From assembly GCF_022601715.1 (NCBI RefSeq), contig NZ_JAKVIM010000003.1, positions 1 through 64,000 of the forward strand: a stretch of 64,000 nt of DNA, read 5' to 3'. This document shows, one piece after another, positions 57,116 to 64,000 of this stretch. Within the stretch, counting starts at the first letter, position 1; every line of letters begins with the position of its first letter. A program made the position numbers and the translations under genes. The notes below the pieces were generated by a model. That model saw nothing but the letters and a program-made list of their open reading frames with translations, had not been told where the DNA came from and ran no database searches. This DNA is from Acinetobacter zhairuonensis (GTDB lineage: Bacteria; Pseudomonadota; Gammaproteobacteria; Pseudomonadales; Moraxellaceae).

Positions 57116-58062
57116 GCCAGAAATTTGATTTAAGTGCACATTATGGCTTCATCGCGGTACTGGTTGCCTCGGTACTCTGGGGAACTACAGGTACGGCTGC
57201 ATCTTTTGCTCCCAATTTGAGTCCATTGGCAATTGGGGCGTTGGCAATGGGTGGTGGCGGACTGTTACAAGCACTCATAGCCAGAAAGAAAATTGCGAAG
57301 CATCTTCAAGATATTCCAAGCAACAAAGGTATCTTGTTACTTGGTGCACTTTCTGTAGCCATTTATCCTTTAGCTTTTTATAGCTCCATGCATTTGGCAG
57401 GCATTACCATTGGTACGGTCGTTTCTATTGGTACAGCACCGCTATTTACAGCATTACTGGAGCGTATTTTTGATCATAAAACATTATCTAAGCGTTGGTT
57501 TTTAAGTTGTTTCTTTGGCGTTTTAGGCGTGCTATTACTCTCGCTTGGAGAGACACATGCTACTAGTCAGTTACAACAACAATCTGCCGATCATAAAGTT
57601 TTAGGTGTCATTCTGGGCTTGGTTGCAGGGCTGACTTATTCGCTGTATTCATGGGCTGCAAAAAAGATGATTGATCGCGGTGTAGATGCCAAAGCCTCGA
57701 TTGGTCTTATTTTTGGATTTGGGGCAATGTTATTGTTACCGACTGCCTTGTATACGGGTAGCAATCTTTTTGATGAAACCATCCATGTTTATGTGGTGGG
57801 TTATATGATGCTCATTCCCATGTTTTTGGGCTATTTATTGTTTGGTTATGGACTTAAAACTGTACCTGCGAGTCGTGCAGTGACTTTAACCTTGTTTGAG
57901 CCGTTTATGGCTGCTGTATTTGCCATGCTGATTGTTGGAGAGCAATTGGATGGATTAGGTTGGCTGGGTATGGGGCTTATTTTTGTGTGTTTGGTGATTC
58001 TGTTTAAAGTTGAAGAGCAAACAGAGATGAAACCTGTAATGCTTCCAAGCACTGAAACTTAA
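57112..58062 (+). CDS. EamA/DMT superfamily transporter
   Basis: The 316-residue product has ten membrane helices as two EamA repeats; VLWGTTGTAASFAP opens the first, and VTLTLFEPFMAAVFAMLIVGEQ is the typical end of the second. GTG start coupled to tetR. Such TetR-DMT pairs usually export a metabolite or toxic compound sensed by the regulator; the substrate is unknown. Confidence 0.86.
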   Translation: MSQKFDLSAHYGFIAVLVASVLWGTTGTAASFAPNLSPLAIGALAMGGGGLLQALIARKKIAKHLQDIPSNKGILLLGALSVAIYPLAFYSSMHLAGITIGTVVSIGTAPLFTALLERIFDHKTLSKRWFLSCFFGVLGVLLLSLGETHATSQLQQQSADHKVLGVILGLVAGLTYSLYSWAAKKMIDRGVDAKASIGLIFGFGAMLLLPTALYTGSNLFDETIHVYVVGYMMLIPMFLGYLLFGYGLKTVPASRAVTLTLFEPFMAAVFAMLIVGEQLDGLGWLGMGLIFVCLVILFKVEEQTEMKPVMLPSTET

Positions 58063-58107
58063 AACGTAGATTGCAAAATACATCGTCTAAATAAATAGAT
58101 GAAAAGG

Positions 58108-58135
58108 AAAACAGCGAACCGAGGTTCGCTGTTTT
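58108..58135. terminator. Bidirectional terminator between eamA and the aldehyde dehydrogenase gene
   Basis: AAAACAGCGAACC and GGTTCGCTGTTTT form a 13-bp stem with a very short loop, lying between convergent genes. Confidence 0.88.
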
Positions 58136-58174
58136 CAGTTTTCTTGCAAAGGAAACAAGTTTCAAGAGAGGGAA

Positions 58175-59686
58175 TTAGAAGAATCCTAAAGCTTTGTTGG
58201 AGTAGCTCACTAACAAGTTTTTAGTTTGTTGATAATGATCAAGCATCATTTTGTGGTTTTCACGTCCGATACCTGATTTCTTATAGCCACCGAACGCAGC
58301 ATGCGCAGGATAGATGTGGTAACAGTTAGTCCATACACGACCAGCTTCAATTGCGCGACCAGCACGGTATGAAGTATGCGCCGAACGTGACCAAACACCA
58401 GCACCTAAACCATAAATCGTGTCATTGGCAATTTTAATGGCTTCATCAAAGTCTTTGAACGTGGTTACAGACAATACTGGTCCAAAAATTTCTTCTTGGA
58501 AAATCTTCATGCTGTTGTTGCCTTTGAATACAGTTGGTTCAATATAGAAACCGCTACCTACTTCTTGACGAGCACCACCGCCCATAAGCACTTCAGCACC
58601 TTCTCCACGACCTGTGGCAATACAGCCCAAGATTTTATCTTGTTGCTCTTGAGACGCCTGTGCGCCCACCATGGTGTCAGTATCTAATGGGTGACCAGTT
58701 TTAATGCGTTTTACACGCTCAATCGCTTTTTCTAGGAATTGATCTGCAATGCTTTCTTGAATCAGGGCGCGCGATGGGCAAGTACATACTTCCCCTTGGT
58801 TTAAGGCGAACATCGCAAAACCTTCGAGTGCTTTGTCTAAGTAGCCATCATCTTGATCCATAACATCTTCGAAGAAAATGTTTGGAGACTTACCACCAAG
58901 TTCTAGCGTTACAGGAATAATGTTTTCAGTAGCATATTGCATAATCAACTGACCTACTTGCGTAGAACCCGTAAATGCAATTTTCGCAATACGTGGGCTA
59001 GTTGCAAGTGGACGACCCACTTCAGCACCAAAACCGTTCACAATGTTCAAAACACCTTCAGGTAACAGGTCTTGAATTAATTCAGCAACCAATAAAATAC
59101 CGACAGGCGTTTGTTCTGCTGGTTTAAGCACGATACAGTTACCCGCAGCTAATGCTGGAGCAAGTTTCCATGCCGCCATCAAAATTGGGAAGTTCCATGG
59201 GATAATTTGACCCACAACACCCAGTGGCTCATGGAAATGGTAAGCAATGGTATCTTCGTCAATCTCAGAAATACCACCTTCTTGAGCGCGGATACAGCCC
59301 GCGAAATAACGGAAATGATCAATTGCAAGAGGAATATCCGCTGCAAGTGTTTCACGGACAGGTTTACCGTTGTCCCAAGTTTCTGCAACTGCGAGTAATT
59401 CAAGATTTTGTTCTAAACGATCTGCAATTTTAAGTAATAGGTTTGAACGCGTAGTAGGAGAGGATTTGTTCCATTGAGCTTTAGCTTTGTGCGCTGCATC
59501 AAGCGCAAGTTCGATATCTTCAACCGTTGAGCGAGGAACTTTAGTGAATACTTTGCCATCGACAGGCGATAGGTTTTCGAAGTATTCTCCTTTAACAGGT
59601 GCTACCCATTGGCCACCGATAAAGTTTTCGTATTGAGCTTTAAATTGAACCTTAGAACCAGGTTGATTAGGATCGACGTAACGCAT
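58175..59686 (-). CDS. NAD-dependent aldehyde dehydrogenase (ExaC/AcoD-like)
   Basis: The 503-residue class 3-type ALDH has the cofactor region [28 protein letters not shown], the catalytic Glu in LELGGKSPN, the catalytic Cys in [11 protein letters not shown] and EEIFGPVLS. Overall it resembles acetaldehyde dehydrogenases that follow PQQ- or iron-type alcohol dehydrogenases. It is divergent from the GAF-wHTH-BTAD regulator and near an iron-type ADH, which fits oxidation of ethanol or another short alcohol to the acid. Confidence 0.92.
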   Translation of the reverse strand: MRYVDPNQPGSKVQFKAQYENFIGGQWVAPVKGEYFENLSPVDGKVFTKVPRSTVEDIELALDAAHKAKAQWNKSSPTTRSNLLLKIADRLEQNLELLAVAETWDNGKPVRETLAADIPLAIDHFRYFAGCIRAQEGGISEIDEDTIAYHFHEPLGVVGQIIPWNFPILMAAWKLAPALAAGNCIVLKPAEQTPVGILLVAELIQDLLPEGVLNIVNGFGAEVGRPLATSPRIAKIAFTGSTQVGQLIMQYATENIIPVTLELGGKSPNIFFEDVMDQDDGYLDKALEGFAMFALNQGEVCTCPSRALIQESIADQFLEKAIERVKRIKTGHPLDTDTMVGAQASQEQQDKILGCIATGRGEGAEVLMGGGARQEVGSGFYIEPTVFKGNNSMKIFQEEIFGPVLSVTTFKDFDEAIKIANDTIYGLGAGVWSRSAHTSYRAGRAIEAGRVWTNCYHIYPAHAAFGGYKKSGIGRENHKMMLDHYQQTKNLLVSYSNKALGFF

Positions 59687-59776
59687 ATATAATTTCCTTT
59701 GCTTGTTGTTTATCTAAGCATCTACAGCTTTGGTATAAGGTACATGAGTACATTATTTGTTTAGCATAGCTAGCAT

Positions 59777-59808
59777 AAGGTTGGAGAAAGGTTGGAATGT
59801 AGAAGGTT
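59777..59808 (+). promoter_or_regulatory. Direct repeats AAGGTTGGA with 11-bp period (likely activator site)
   Basis: AAGGTTGGA occurs at 59777-59785 and again at 59788-59796, exactly 11 bp apart; a third partial copy, AAGGTT, is at 59803-59808. The array lies in the divergent space, 90 bases from the aldehyde dehydrogenase start and 86 from the regulator start. BTAD-type regulators (SARPs) bind such direct repeats spaced by one helical turn. Confidence 0.55.
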
Positions 59809-59881
59809 TACAACAGGACGACAAATGCTTACAAAAACAGTTAAGTACAGGACGTCAGATCATTAGTTTTGAGAGAAAGCA

Positions 59882-61072
59882 ATGATGAATAAGCAGGCAT
59901 TATTAGAAAAAAGACAAAGGATTGATCAGTTCCGCCAAAGTAGTAGTCTTTCGCCTTTACATGCAGAACAACTCGGGCAAAGTATTGCAAGCTCATGGCA
60001 ACGTTCAGCTTCGGCAGCCATTCCTAAAGACCGTATGGCAGCACCCATCAATCATCAGCATCGCCGTGGTCAAAACAGTGCATTAGAGCATGCCTTACAG
60101 CTCTGCACGGAAGATCTTAAACACATTGCCCAGCAATCGTCTATGGTGGTTGCCGTTGGTGATATCGGTAGTACCATTGTCTGGTCGGCATCTAGTCATC
60201 AAATGCAAAGTGCAGCGGAAAGTGTGCATTTTGTGGAAGGTGGGCAATGGCGTGAAGAATTGGTCGGTACTAATGCGCTGGCATTGTCCTTAAAGACCCA
60301 GCAATCTAGTTGTGTGTTCTCCAATGAGCACTACATGACCTCGATTCAGGATTGGGTCTGCTATGCGGCTCCGATTATTGACCCATATTCAAAACAAGTC
60401 TTAGGGGTGATTGATCTCTCTACTACGTGGAAAAATCACAACAGTTTGGGTTTATTGGCTGCTGAGCGCTGTTCTTCCATTATTCAAACTGCTTTATCAG
60501 AGCATCAGAAACAGCAATTGTTTATTCGAGCTTTCGCGATCCCCCAAATTTTGTTTAATGGCAAAGTTTTGGTGCTCACACCACGACAAATCGAAATTTT
60601 GGCGATATTGGCACTCTGCCCGCAAGGTCTGACCTTGGATACCTTGCATCAAGCCTTATATGGTGAGCGTAAAGTCAGCATTGGCACTCTAAAAGCTGAA
60701 ATGTCTCAGTTGCGCGATATTCTAGGCGGCATGCTGGGTTCACGACCATATCGTTTATTGGTGAATGTAGATGCCGATTTCTTGCAAGCTGAACAGGCAT
60801 TGGATGCAGGTTATCTGGCAACTGCGTTGAAATTATATACAGGCGTGTTCCTTGCCAAGAGCGAAAGTCCGTTCTTGTGTGCATGGCGAGACTGCTTGGA
60901 ATCTCGCCTGAGTGATGCGATTTTTAAAGCCAATGAAACCGATGTATTGCTCAAGCACGTGGCGCATTTCCCTGAAGCTATAGATGCTGTTGAGCGTTTG
61001 ATTGAACTGATGCCGAAATCACATCCTGTACATCAAACGCTACTGAAACTGAAGGATAGAGAGGATCTTTGA
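59882..61072 (+). CDS. Transcriptional regulator: AcoR-like GAF domain + winged helix + BTAD-like domain
   Basis: The 396-residue protein starts like the sensor half of AcoR-type activators (IASSWQRSASAAI at 35-47; a GAF domain to about 205 with GGQWREELVGTNALALSL at 120-137 and QDWVCYAAPI). There is no AAA+ sigma-54 domain. Instead a winged-helix segment follows (about 228-295: LTPRQIEILAILALCP; KAEMSQLRDILGG), then a BTAD/SARP-like helical region (AEQALDAGYLATALKLYTGVFL at 303-324; FLCAWRDCLE). It is divergent from the aldehyde dehydrogenase gene and probably controls it and the ADH gene in response to alcohol or aldehyde. Confidence 0.8.
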   Translation: MMNKQALLEKRQRIDQFRQSSSLSPLHAEQLGQSIASSWQRSASAAIPKDRMAAPINHQHRRGQNSALEHALQLCTEDLKHIAQQSSMVVAVGDIGSTIVWSASSHQMQSAAESVHFVEGGQWREELVGTNALALSLKTQQSSCVFSNEHYMTSIQDWVCYAAPIIDPYSKQVLGVIDLSTTWKNHNSLGLLAAERCSSIIQTALSEHQKQQLFIRAFAIPQILFNGKVLVLTPRQIEILAILALCPQGLTLDTLHQALYGERKVSIGTLKAEMSQLRDILGGMLGSRPYRLLVNVDADFLQAEQALDAGYLATALKLYTGVFLAKSESPFLCAWRDCLESRLSDAIFKANETDVLLKHVAHFPEAIDAVERLIELMPKSHPVHQTLLKLKDREDL

Positions 61073-62053
61073 TTAGATCCCTTTTTCCTTAATCCAAGCA
61101 AATAGGGCGTGGTAGACCTGTTCGCGAGTTTTTTTGTTGGATAAGACCAGATCATGTAAACCATTTTCAAAACTTCGAATACGGACATCACCTAAGATTT
61201 TTTCAGCATTTTTTTGAATATCGTCCACGTTTAAAATGACATCACTGGTCTGTGCCTCAACGCCCCATTTTTTCGGGTTAGTCGTTTGATGTGAATGCAT
61301 GACCAGCGTAGGCACAGTAACTGTTACACCTGCGTGAATTTCTTTTTGTGCTTCATGAATTGCCCGTATAAAACTTAGTTTTACCATCGAGTATTTAGGC
61401 AATTTCCATTCAAGATTGAAATTCCATTCGCCAGAGTAGTGACAGTGAATACTCGGCACATACCATGGGTTGAGACCACTCGGAATTGGAAGATTGGGCA
61501 ACAGTCGTCCGAGCTTACTCAGTTGTGGTAGCGCTTTATTTTTCTCAAATTCACTCATGTTGAAATCGTAAAAAGGACTATTCAGCCATAACCCCTTAAT
61601 GAGGGGATGCTGCGGGTAATGCGCAGCGTATAGGGTGCAAATCAGTCCACCCGTTGAATGACCACTCAGCAATACAGCTTCATGTCCTTCCGCTTGAATG
61701 ACCTCTAATGCTTTACTAATCTCTGCATCATATTCGCGTAAGTCACGTACGTTATACAGTTGCTGATGACCTAGTCGGGAACGTCCGTATTTGCGTAAAT
61801 CCAGTGCATAAAAGTCGAAACCATGCTGATTGAACTGATCTGCCATTTCAGTTTGAAAGAAATAATCAATAAAACCATGGATATATAAAACAGCTTTGGT
61901 GCTCGTTTGAGCCGCTTTTTTACGGACTAAAGTGGCAATGACCTTACCTTCATAGTCGTCAGGAAATTCGAGTACAAGTTGCTGATAATCTGGACCCAAT
62001 ACATCGGCTTGATAGGTGCTTGGAATTTTAAGAGATGTCATTGTTATACTCAT
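61073..62053 (-). CDS. Alpha/beta hydrolase (lysophospholipase-like)
   Basis: The 326-residue cytoplasmic protein has an oxyanion HGFIDYF segment, the nucleophile elbow LLSGHSTGG, and the C-terminal GLHDLVLS with catalytic His. The ALDLRKYGRS block is typical of the serine aminopeptidase S33 / monoglyceride-lipase group. Substrate unknown. Its stop directly abuts that of the convergent regulator. Start could be ATG 62053 or 62041. Confidence 0.83.
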   Translation of the reverse strand: MSITMTSLKIPSTYQADVLGPDYQQLVLEFPDDYEGKVIATLVRKKAAQTSTKAVLYIHGFIDYFFQTEMADQFNQHGFDFYALDLRKYGRSRLGHQQLYNVRDLREYDAEISKALEVIQAEGHEAVLLSGHSTGGLICTLYAAHYPQHPLIKGLWLNSPFYDFNMSEFEKNKALPQLSKLGRLLPNLPIPSGLNPWYVPSIHCHYSGEWNFNLEWKLPKYSMVKLSFIRAIHEAQKEIHAGVTVTVPTLVMHSHQTTNPKKWGVEAQTSDVILNVDDIQKNAEKILGDVRIRSFENGLHDLVLSNKKTREQVYHALFAWIKEKGI

Positions 62054-62113
62054 CAAGATTTATTATCGGTTTAATCCTTGATGATGTTGTTGCATTTGTC
62101 AAATTGAATTAAA

Positions 62114-62228
62114 AATCAGGCGAAAAAAATGCAACCCAGTGCCTTCTTCTGTAGAGAATCTAGTGTGCAATCACTGGTTAGTCAACAGTGACTGCACTCC
62201 ATGCCTGATTCAGCCAGAACTGGGTTGC
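62114..62228 (-). ncRNA. Candidate structured RNA or elaborate 3' region downstream of the ADH gene
   Basis: On the minus strand, GCAACCCAGT (62228-62219) pairs exactly with ACTGGGTTGC (62140-62131), which is followed by ATTTTTTT, as in an intrinsic terminator. Inside are a 12-position hairpin with one mismatch (arms 62197-62186 and 62176-62165) and a small TAGA/TCTA hairpin (62162-62152). A further exact pairing, AATCAGGC (62210-62203 on this strand) with GCCTGATT (62121-62114), also followed by T residues, interleaves with the first and could form a pseudoknot or an alternative terminator. It starts 30 bases after the ADH stop. Confidence 0.45.
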
Positions 62229-62258
62229 CAAAAGCAAAAAGTAAGAGATTGGAGAGAC

Positions 62259-63470
62259 TTACACCGCTGCTTTAAAATCTACAACTGAGGCACCGCTTTT
62301 TAACGCTGCTTTGAAAATGTCGACCACTTGAGCGTGCGTCGCTTTACGTGGGTTGGTTAACATGCAGGCATCTTTTTGTGCATTCTCGGACATAATACCA
62401 AGGTCTTGTTCCTTCACACCCAATTCTGCGAGGCTAGATGGAATACCAATTGAAGATGATAATTCGCGAATCGCATCAATGGCAGCATATGCAGCTTCAG
62501 TGACGGTTAAACCGTTGGTGTTCACACCCATTAATTCTGCAATGCGAGCATAGCGGTCTGGGCATGCAATTAAGTTGAATTCACACACGTGTGGCAGCAA
62601 TACGGCATTACATACACCATGTGGGAGGTTGTAGAAACCGCCAAGTTGATGTGCCATTGCATGTACATAACCTAAAGATGCATTGTTGAATGCCATACCA
62701 GCCAGGTACTGTGCGTAGCTCATAGCATCACGCGCTTCTAGGTTCTCACCGTTTGCTACCGCAGGGCTTAACCATTGGCTAATCATCGAAATCGCTTTTT
62801 CAGCACACGCATCTGTGATTGGATTCGCTGCTGTAGACACATAAGCTTCAACCGCATGCGTTAATGCATCCATACCTGTTGCAGCAGTTAAGCTCGCAGG
62901 CTTAGCAATCATCAGTTTAGGATCGTCAATTGCAATAAGAGGAGTACAACGCCAGTCTACAATAGCCATTTTTACATGCGTGTCTGTATTGGTAATAATA
63001 CAGAAGCGTGTCATTTCAGAGGCAGTACCCGCAGTGGTGTTGACTGCAATCAGTGGTGTCATTGGTACAGTGCTTTTGTCGATACCTTCGTAATCACGAA
63101 TATGACCACCGCCTGCAGTGACTAGACCAATCCCTTTGGCACAGTCATGAGATGAACCGCCACCGAGCGATACAATAAAATCACAGCCTTCATCGTTGTA
63201 AGCTTGTACGCCATTATGTACGTTAATATCTGTTGGGTTTGGTTCTGCACCTGGGAAGATGTGGCTATCAACACCTGCATCTTTAAGATAACTTGCAATC
63301 GTGTCTGCTACGCCAAATTTAAATAAACCTGCATCGGTCACAATCAGCGCTTTTTTAGCACCTAAATTTTGAGCTTTGGTTCCAATTTCTTTGGCACAGC
63401 CTGGTCCAAAAAGTGAAACACATGGAATATAAAAACCGTTTGTTTGATCCGCAATATTTTTAAAAGCCAT
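62259..63470 (-). CDS. Iron-containing alcohol dehydrogenase
   Basis: This group III ADH of 403 residues has the nucleotide loop SLGGGSSHDCAKGIG, AVNTTAGTASEMTRF, the metal-binding HAVEAYVS and HAMAHQLGGFYNLPHGVCNAVLLP with the His ligands. The ATG at 63470 is backed by AAGGAATCG; an in-frame extension of 48 codons upstream covers the regulatory region and is not protein-like. Together with the aldehyde dehydrogenase it would oxidise a primary alcohol to the acid. Confidence 0.92.
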   Translation of the reverse strand: MAFKNIADQTNGFYIPCVSLFGPGCAKEIGTKAQNLGAKKALIVTDAGLFKFGVADTIASYLKDAGVDSHIFPGAEPNPTDINVHNGVQAYNDEGCDFIVSLGGGSSHDCAKGIGLVTAGGGHIRDYEGIDKSTVPMTPLIAVNTTAGTASEMTRFCIITNTDTHVKMAIVDWRCTPLIAIDDPKLMIAKPASLTAATGMDALTHAVEAYVSTAANPITDACAEKAISMISQWLSPAVANGENLEARDAMSYAQYLAGMAFNNASLGYVHAMAHQLGGFYNLPHGVCNAVLLPHVCEFNLIACPDRYARIAELMGVNTNGLTVTEAAYAAIDAIRELSSSIGIPSSLAELGVKEQDLGIMSENAQKDACMLTNPRKATHAQVVDIFKAALKSGASVVDFKAAV

Positions 63471-63553
63471 GGTGCGATTCCTTCTACCATTGTTATGTTG
63501 TTTGCGGTGATGTTCACCGTAATTGAAGTATTCAATGAAGATAAATTTAAGCC

Positions 63554-63573
63554 TACCTACCAAATACCTACCA
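63554..63573 (-). promoter_or_regulatory. Direct repeats TGGTAGGTA with 11-bp period upstream of the ADH gene
   Basis: On the minus strand TGGTAGGTA occurs at 63573-63565 and 63562-63554, exactly 11 bp apart, 84 bases before the ADH start. The core GGTAGGT resembles GGTTGGA of the array at 59777, and spacing and distance to the start codon are nearly the same. In the leader, two small inverted repeats follow: ATTGAA/TTCAAT (63522-63536) and CGGTGA/TCACCG (63505-63519). Confidence 0.55.
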
Positions 63574-63745
63574 TAGAATCGAATCCATATTTTTTTTAAG
63601 ACTTTTGATTGCATTACAGCGGTTACAATTTTTTGTATCTATCAGAAAAATAAAAATAAAATAGAGCAAACCTTAAAAGGTGATTTTTTTAAAAATTTGA
63701 TTAAAATAATGAGTAGCATTATACAAAAGTAGAATGAGGGCGCGT

Positions 63746-64000
63746 ATGGAACAAGAACGTTTAATACCGCAACATCGTCAAATTGCTCAACTGATGTTGA
63801 GTTTTTCTTCCGATCTGACACAGATGCAACAGCAACAATGGCAGATTTTGGGGAATCTAAATGCGCAAAATATGTTTCGCATCGACCAAGAAAAACATAC
63901 GATTTTTATTATGAATGAGATGTTTTATCTCAGCTTTCATTTGGTTGAAAACAACAATACACCCGTTTTACAGCATGATTTTAGCTATCAAGGGCAACAT
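63746..64000 (+). CDS. N-terminal part of an unidentified protein (runs off the window)
   Basis: From ATG 63746 the frame is open for 85 codons to the window end. The start MEQERLIPQHRQIAQLMLSF is followed by a Gln-rich helical stretch (QMQQQQWQ) and a region rich in Phe and Met. A GAGGGCGCGT precedes the ATG. There is no signal peptide and no recognised motif. Confidence 0.5.
   Translation, partial: MEQERLIPQHRQIAQLMLSFSSDLTQMQQQQWQILGNLNAQNMFRIDQEKHTIFIMNEMFYLSFHLVENNNTPVLQHDFSYQGQH

Noticed and set aside
63471..63614. 48-codon N-terminal extension of the iron alcohol dehydrogenase
   Set aside because: It covers the leader, small inverted repeats and 11-bp direct repeats, and is very basic and unlike the family; ATG 63470 has a good ribosome site.

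Overview
The window is a stretch of chromosome from a gammaproteobacterium of the genus Acinetobacter. The clearest sign is the catabolic run at the left end, pcaF-B-D-K-C-H-G followed by quiB-C-X-A, which is the gene order known from Acinetobacter baylyi ADP1. The A+T-rich coding style, the divergent rpsU/tsaD pair, the neighbouring gspL/gspM genes and the general housekeeping content agree. No prophage, insertion sequence, CRISPR array or integron was seen; most of the window is core genome with small accessory insertions.

Region by region. (1) 1-12083: the protocatechuate and quinate operon. A porin (QuiX) probably admits the substrates, a PQQ quinate/shikimate dehydrogenase (QuiA) and two secreted dehydratases (QuiB, QuiC) convert them to protocatechuate in the periplasm, PcaK imports it, and PcaHG, B, C, D and F take it to succinyl-CoA and acetyl-CoA. 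(2) 12101-14333: a terminator, then a TonB-dependent receptor closely resembling E. coli YncD/PqqU, the PQQ importer. It sits directly beside the PQQ enzyme. (3) 14430-25496: lipoproteins, a DUF2520 protein, trmB, a SulP permease, a GST, thiGS, rpoH, a TusA-like protein, a cold-shock protein and an RhlB-like helicase. (4) 25694-40882: gpsA, sixA, gspLM, pyrD, cvpA, purF, a degenerate M48 protein, a HolD-like gene, a hydroxyacid dehydrogenase, a BepA-like protease, yqeY, rpsU and tsaD. (5) 41496-46498: terC, a DUF815 ATPase, a patatin lipase overlapping a protein-kinase-like gene, and a tRNA cluster Leu-Trp-Leu. (6) 46812-53426: a small protein, metK, an outer-membrane protein lying between metK and tkt, tkt and a YceI protein. 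(7) 53531-58062: a glutamine amidotransferase and two TetR-controlled units (SDR with an HCCA-isomerase-like protein, and an EamA exporter). (8) 58175-64000: an alcohol-oxidation module with an aldehyde dehydrogenase, a GAF-wHTH-BTAD regulator, an alpha/beta hydrolase, a candidate structured RNA and an iron-type alcohol dehydrogenase, then the start of an unidentified gene.

The observations most worth a second look are: the PqqU-like receptor next to quiA; the unusual regulator with 11-bp-spaced direct repeats in front of both its own gene and the alcohol dehydrogenase gene; a roughly 115-nt intergenic element at 62114-62228 with interleaved long-range pairings; and a set of hairpins without U-tracts at the internal joints of the pca-qui operon. 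Everything here comes from reading the sequence. Family names rest on recognised motifs and remembered homologues, not on a database search.
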